Part shown: positions 20,115-23,028 of the stretch, in pieces
Layout: each line of letters starts with the position of its first letter
How positions within the stretch are numbered: position 1 is the first letter of the stretch
Virus record (IMG/VR): IMGVR_UViG_3300023170_000183
Span: 1 to 23,028 of that record
DNA length: 23,028 bases
DNA from: a virus
Reading direction: 5' to 3' (one strand)
Made by a program: the position numbers and the translations under genes
The notes under the pieces: generated by a model
What the model saw: only the letters and a program-made list of their open reading frames with translations
The model's database searches: none
What the model was told of the DNA's origin: nothing

Positions 20115-20839
20115 AACAAGGATAGGTTCTTGTCCTTTAAGTGTACCACATACTGCCTGAGTTTGTCAATATACCCGCCTGCTCGCAGTCTCTTAAATAC
20201 AAGGTTTTCGATACCATACTCTCCGCCCTTTTGGAGACCAGACTCACGGTAACGACCCAGTTTTTTAATTAGTTCTCTAATTACATTCTCATCGTTAGTA
20301 GTCTGCAAGACATTTTCAATACGATGGATGTAATCCTTTACTTTCTTATCTACTGCTTCAGAATCAATCTCACCCGTTGGAGTGGTTGGTTCTTGAATCC
20401 ATTGATTTTTCATCACAGAATATACACCTTGATATTTCTTTCTAGGAGTACCAGGAGTTTCAATATAAGGTTCTACGGGTGTTCCGTAAATTGTAATATT
20501 ATGAGTTAAAGTCCAGAGGTGTTTTTTATCTTTAAAATAATCCGAAATTATATTTTCGTCGCAATCTGGTATTTTATCAGTATCTACAACAATGTGCAGA
20601 TCAAGATCTGAATTACTAGTATAGTTATATCCTGCGTTTCCGCCTACTAAAATTACGTCTACTACCGCCTCTGGACTTATCTCAGTGAAGTCAATGAAAG
20701 CATCAGCAATTCTTAGAAGTTGAAGTCTCACAATAGACTTCAATTTTTTCTCATGCCAAAATGTCCCATTTAAATCAGATTGATAAAAATGAGATACCGA
20801 TTGCTCTAAGAATTTTTGAAGATTCTTCATATACTTCAT
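20111..20839 (-). CDS. Nucleotidyltransferase-like protein, capsid-targeting-like N-terminus
   Basis: The core has the Pol-beta-type nucleotidyltransferase signature: GGNAGYNYTSNSDLDLHIV, with the Gly pair at 66-67 and Asp78/Asp80, and a third acidic site possibly at Glu123 or Glu127 in VEPYIE. A C-terminal helical domain contains ESGLQKGGEYGIENLVFKRL, a block conserved in cyanophage members. The N-terminus, read from the second ATG (20830), is MKNLQKFLEQSV, similar to the T4 capsid-targeting sequence. A late-type box (20876-20883) lies 36 nt before the first ATG, unlike the neighbouring replication genes. Substrate is unknown; RNA, nucleotide or protein modification are all possible. Either ATG (20839 or 20830) could be used; both lack a good Shine-Dalgarno. 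Confidence 0.72.
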   Translation of the reverse strand: MKYMKNLQKFLEQSVSHFYQSDLNGTFWHEKKLKSIVRLQLLRIADAFIDFTEISPEAVVDVILVGGNAGYNYTSNSDLDLHIVVDTDKIPDCDENIISDYFKDKKHLWTLTHNITIYGTPVEPYIETPGTPRKKYQGVYSVMKNQWIQEPTTPTGEIDSEAVDKKVKDYIHRIENVLQTTNDENVIRELIKKLGRYRESGLQKGGEYGIENLVFKRLRAGGYIDKLRQYVVHLKDKNLSLL

Positions 20840-20843
20840 ACAG

Positions 20844-20870
20844 AAAAAGGAGAGAGTATATACTCACTCC
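20844..20870 (-). terminator. Hairpin with T5, downstream of hsp20
   Basis: On the minus strand a 10-position stem (GGAGTGAGTA with TACTCTCTCC, one mismatch, tight two-base loop) is followed by TTTTT. It can terminate hsp20 transcripts just before the nucleotidyltransferase-like gene. Unlike the elements at 3295 and 13370, most of it would remain in a late transcript. Confidence 0.6.
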
Positions 20871-20875
20871 TTCTA

Positions 20876-20883
20876 TATTTATG
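20876..20883 (-). promoter_or_regulatory. Late-type promoter, CATAAATA
   Basis: Seven of eight matches to the late box, overlapping the hsp20 stop (GCA TAA), 36 nt before the ATG at 20839. It is the only intergenic late box in the replication half of the window. Confidence 0.5.
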
Positions 20884-21325
20884 CAATTTCGTATACTTTA
20901 CGCATTTGATGTTCTGGTACAACTCGATTTAGTTCAATTGTAAGCATTCCATTCTCAAATGAAACTGCTCCAACAACTACATCATCAGATAGTGTCCAAC
21001 TGCGATTGAAAGCACGTTTTGCTACACCACGATGCACATACTCTACTTCGCTTTCTTCTACTTTCTTGGATTCTATATGAAGTTTGTTCCATTCCGTACT
21101 AACTTCAATGTCTTCCTTACCATAACCTGCTAGAGCAATCTCTAGTCTAAACTTGGTTGCGGTTTCTTTTACTAGGTTGAATGGGGGATAATTTGTTTGA
21201 GATTCATGTGCTGTCTCAAACCTCCTAAACCATTCATCCATCCCAATACTATTTCTCTGAATGTCTCTCAGATAGCGTTTGGTTTCGGGCACACTGAGTG
21301 TGAAAACATTTGCGTCGGTAAACAT
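20879..21325 (-). CDS. hsp20: Small heat-shock protein, Hsp20/alpha-crystallin family
   Basis: An ATP-independent holdase chaperone, common in cyanophages. From the ATG at 21325 it has 148 residues: MFTDANVFTLSVPETKRYLR, then an alpha-crystallin domain from about residue 45 (YPPFNLVKE, FRLEIALAGYGKEDIEVS, AFNRSWTLSDDVV, AVSFENGMLTIELNR). No clear C-terminal I-x-I motif is visible, which may limit oligomer assembly. The frame stays open upstream to an ATG at 21394, but AGAGGT at good spacing before 21325, the family start and the promoter between them decide for 21325. It has its own promoter and lies between terminators. Confidence 0.93.
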   Translation of the reverse strand: MFTDANVFTLSVPETKRYLRDIQRNSIGMDEWFRRFETAHESQTNYPPFNLVKETATKFRLEIALAGYGKEDIEVSTEWNKLHIESKKVEESEVEYVHRGVAKRAFNRSWTLSDDVVVGAVSFENGMLTIELNRVVPEHQMRKVYEIA

Positions 21326-21353
21326 AGTGACCTCTAAAGCGTCTGTTAATTTT

Positions 21354-21370
21354 GGACCCTTTCGGCATCC
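21354..21370 (-). other. 5' UTR hairpin with GAAA loop
   Basis: On the minus strand GGATGCC-GAAA-GGGTCC folds into a short stem with one bulged G, one G-U pair and a GNRA tetraloop. It lies in the hsp20 leader, about 28 nt before the start. Stability or thermosensor roles are only speculation. Confidence 0.35.
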
Positions 21371-21377
21371 ACTACTA

Positions 21378-21386
21378 ATTATAACA
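21378..21386 (-). promoter_or_regulatory. Extended -10 promoter for hsp20 (TGTTATAAT)
   Basis: A perfect TATAAT with an upstream TG at the extended -10 position, read on the minus strand; no TTGACA-like -35 is found at 17 bp, where the terminator's C-run lies. It is a host sigma-70-type (early) promoter by sequence, placing hsp20 in its own transcription unit with a leader of roughly 45 nt. Confidence 0.6.
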
Positions 21387-21395
21387 GAACGCATT

Positions 21396-21417
21396 AAAAA
21401 GGGGGTGTGGATCCCCC
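21396..21417 (-). terminator. Terminator after regA
   Basis: On the minus strand GGGGG-ATCCACA-CCCCC followed by TTTTT. It ends the gp62-regA transcript directly before the hsp20 promoter. Confidence 0.75.
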
Positions 21418-21424
21418 TACATAA

Positions 21425-21859
21425 TCATTCGGTTTGTGCTACTTTCTTCTTTCCGATGTTATATTTGCTTTCTAGAATCCAATCATTCTTGTCCTTGTAA
21501 GACAAAACTTTAATTTGATTCAGAGGTGCAATATCAGAAATAGAACTTGCATCTTGAAGTTGAATAAGTCCCCAGTCAGCAATTAGTTGTGTAATTCTAT
21601 TTCTACGCTGAATATCATTGACAGTAAGATTTACTTTCTTACCATCTAGAGCAAACAGTTCTTTAAAGTGTACAATATAGTATCTGCCCTGTTTATGTAG
21701 AATATGACAGGACTGGTATAATTTCTTTTCTTTGCGAGAAGCGACTCCAATACGTGTCAGAGTTTCTCTTACTTTAAGAAAGTCATCTGGTTCGCCCAGA
21801 ATGACTTCAACCATCATGTCCTGACTCCAATTAATCTCAGGTTCATTCACGACGCTCAT
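21425..21859 (-). CDS. regA: Translational repressor RegA
   Basis: RNA-binding protein that represses early mRNAs, in T4 including gp44, gp45 and gp62 messages and its own. The 144-residue protein aligns closely by eye with T4 RegA: PDDFLKVRETLTRIGVASRK, LYQSCHILHKQGRYYIVHFK, and a C-terminal region ending GKKKVAQTE, longer than T4's 122 residues mainly through a longer N-terminus (MSVVNEPEINWSQDMMVEV) and tail. The T4-like start might be the internal Met in DMMVEVILG, but the ATGA overlap with gp62 favours 21859. It lies in its usual place after gp62. Confidence 0.95.
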   Translation of the reverse strand: MSVVNEPEINWSQDMMVEVILGEPDDFLKVRETLTRIGVASRKEKKLYQSCHILHKQGRYYIVHFKELFALDGKKVNLTVNDIQRRNRITQLIADWGLIQLQDASSISDIAPLNQIKVLSYKDKNDWILESKYNIGKKKVAQTE

Positions 21860-22239
21860 GTTTTGCCTCCACGGTCAAGTCTTGATCTAATAAATGCAAT
21901 TTGCTCAGAATTCAAAATGCTCAAGACCTCTCGTGCTTTTTCATTACTATAACCATAGTAAGACTTTACAACTTCAAGATCTTCAAGTTTTTCTTTTTTG
22001 AGCCAGGGATTAAAACGTTTCCGTTTTCTCAAAGTATTTAGCAAAAAATAATACTGTAAATCAGAATCAAGATTGGGATTCAGATTCATCTCATTAGCAA
22101 ACATAATTGCATCAAGATCGCCAGACAAACAGCGGTTGACAATGTATGCAGGGTATTCTTTAGCAGAGGCACCCTCTTCAAACAGATCATTTTTTTGATG
22201 GTTGATGCTGTTCAACCAGTCTTTTAGTTGGTACGTCAT
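21856..22239 (-). CDS. 62: Sliding-clamp loader small subunit, gp62-like
   Basis: In T4, one gp62 joins four gp44 subunits to load the gp45 clamp. The 127-residue protein is shorter than T4 gp62 (187) but typical of cyanophage versions: MTYQLKDWLNSINHQKND, YPAYIVNRCLSGDLDAIMFA, LRKRKRFNPWLKKEKLEDLE, YYGYSNEKAREVLSILNSEQ, ending RSRLDRGGKT. The order gp62-regA is conserved. Its first 53 bases overlap the end of the small membrane-protein gene. gp44 would be expected next upstream but does not appear before the window edge; another gene occupies that place. Confidence 0.9.
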   Translation of the reverse strand: MTYQLKDWLNSINHQKNDLFEEGASAKEYPAYIVNRCLSGDLDAIMFANEMNLNPNLDSDLQYYFLLNTLRKRKRFNPWLKKEKLEDLEVVKSYYGYSNEKAREVLSILNSEQIAFIRSRLDRGGKT

Positions 22240-22387
22240 TCCAGTGCCTAATCACTCCACTAATAATAAAAAGGTTGGTAGCCAAGTAAGAAACAAAAAT
22301 AAGGGTGCGTATGCCAGCAACAGTATCTGCTTCTCTGTCATTTCGTCCATCTTTCTGCCCCAGTGCTTTTGCCCAGATTCTCCACAT
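22187..22387 (-). CDS. Small membrane protein, 66 aa
   Basis: Starts MWRIWAKALGQKDGRNDREA, then a single hydrophobic segment (about residues 27-47, TLIFVSYLATNLFIISGVI), then a basic tail ending HQPSKK. The start overlaps the stop of the DruA-like gene (TAATG) and its end overlaps gp62 by 53 bases in another frame. Tight coupling to both suggests a genuine gene. No family recognised. Confidence 0.68.
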   Translation of the reverse strand: MWRIWAKALGQKDGRNDREADTVAGIRTLIFVSYLATNLFIISGVIRHWNDVPTKRLVEQHQPSKK

Positions 22388-23028
22388 TATCTAATGATCT
22401 CCAAATCAACACCAGGTGACCAGATTTCAAGTTCAGACCTCAGTCTTCCTTCAGTCTTCAACTTATCATACCTCTTAGTTGCTTTCTTGACCCACCACTC
22501 AATCGCTTGATCAGCAGTGTGACGAAAATCTCCAAGATAGTATCGTTTCTTTTCTGTAAGTGATTTAGCATGATCAATACAATCATTGAACTGCTTAAGT
22601 TTGTCACTATCAGTCAAAGAATTTCTAATGATGGAGATCATCTTAGTTTGAATCTTTAACTTCTTTGATGACTTGTCTGCAGCAATCAAGCGTTCACCTT
22701 GATTGGCATTATCATTAAACCACCAGAAAAGGTCTCTAAAGTACTCGTCGTGGAACAAAGGTAGAAAGTTACTCTCAGTGTCTCCAATGTGCCTTAGAAA
22801 CGGTTTTAGACCGTCGTACATGGACACTCCTTTAGTAGTTCCATATAGTGATGTAGTTTCAAAGTACTTGAGATCTGTTCCATACTTCTCATCAAACTGA
22901 TGCTTCAGTTCTTGAGAGCAGGCAAGAAGAGCAAGAAGTTTGCCACCCAGATAGTTATAACCAAAAGGTTGAACTGGAACAATGTTGAAACCCATCACAA
23001 ATTCTTTGTTGATTTGCGATAGAGGTAA
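22387..23028 (-). CDS. DruA/DUF4338-like protein, N-terminus outside window
   Basis: The frame is open to the right edge (upstream codons read LPLSQINKEFV before MGFNIVPVQ), so a GTG at 22998 is not the start and the gene is partial: 213 visible codons. The visible part opens FNIVPVQPFGYNYLGGKLLA, then LLACSQELKHQFDEKYGT, ETTSLYGTTKGVSMYDGL and FLRHIGDTESNF. The P-x-x...KLLALLA...KYG...ETTSLYG order resembles DUF4338/DruA-like proteins (the Druantia defence component is one member; others accompany mobile elements or phages); I cannot confirm by search. A helical, charged second half ends SPGVDLEIIR. Function in phages is unknown. It sits where gp44 would normally precede gp62. Confidence 0.6.
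   Translation of the reverse strand, partial: LPLSQINKEFVMGFNIVPVQPFGYNYLGGKLLALLACSQELKHQFDEKYGTDLKYFETTSLYGTTKGVSMYDGLKPFLRHIGDTESNFLPLFHDEYFRDLFWWFNDNANQGERLIAADKSSKKLKIQTKMISIIRNSLTDSDKLKQFNDCIDHAKSLTEKKRYYLGDFRHTADQAIEWWVKKATKRYDKLKTEGRLRSELEIWSPGVDLEIIR

Noticed and set aside
21326-21394. Hsp20 N-terminal extension from the ATG at 21394
   Set aside because: The segment contains a TGTTATAAT promoter, follows a T-run directly and lacks a Shine-Dalgarno, while 21325 has AGAGGT.
1-23028. tRNA genes, CRISPR arrays, insertion sequences and attachment sites
   Set aside because: Gaps are too short for tRNAs, no spaced direct repeats were seen, and no transposase or integrase is encoded. The DruA-like gene alone does not show a mobile element.

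Overview
The window is a piece of a T4-like marine myovirus genome, most likely a cyanophage and less likely a related marine phage such as one of SAR11 bacteria. The evidence is a T4-type replication set (gp43 polymerase, UvsX, gp41 helicase, gp61 primase, RegA, gp62) alongside genes typical of marine T4-like phages: MazG, Hsp20, a class Ia ribonucleotide reductase pair and several small families known mainly from cyanophages. The DNA is AT-rich. All genes but one lie on the minus strand, mostly joined by ATGA or TAATG start/stop overlaps. No photosynthesis gene, tRNA, CRISPR array or insertion sequence was seen, and no stretch over 300 bases lacks a gene.

Right to left (direction of transcription): 23028-21425 holds a partial DruA/DUF4338-like gene, a small membrane protein, clamp-loader subunit gp62 and RegA, closed by a terminator at 21396-21417. 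An extended -10 promoter then starts hsp20 (21325-20879). Next come a nucleotidyltransferase-like gene, an Sm-like gene, DNA polymerase, a 54-codon gene, uvsX, helicase gp41, a 2OG-Fe(II) oxygenase-like gene, mazG and a small gene, ending near 13397.

From 13369 to 9332 the genes look like virion or late genes, several behind T4-type late promoters. Primase, nrdA and nrdB follow (9305-4857), with two small genes after them. The left end (4440-1) is again late/structural: a basic Lys/Ala-rich protein, a PD-(D/E)XK nuclease, holin-like and single-pass membrane proteins, a second 2OG-like protein, and several unknowns. One small gene (1630-1827) runs on the plus strand and converges on a minus-strand membrane-protein gene.

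Three patterns stand out. First, late promoters (TATAAATA and close variants) sit 19-36 nt before start codons, often inside the last codons of the preceding gene. At 3294 and 13369, and more weakly at 2941, the promoter is fused to a hairpin plus U-tract placed directly before the start codon. The predicted late transcript starts inside the hairpin loop, so only read-through RNA can fold it; T4 controls genes e, soc and 49 in a comparable way. Second, three proteins begin with a peptide resembling the T4 capsid-targeting sequence, one of them a nucleotidyltransferase-like enzyme that also has a late-type promoter within the replication cluster. Third, 1851-1919 can fold into a perfectly paired three-way junction between, and overlapping, convergent genes.
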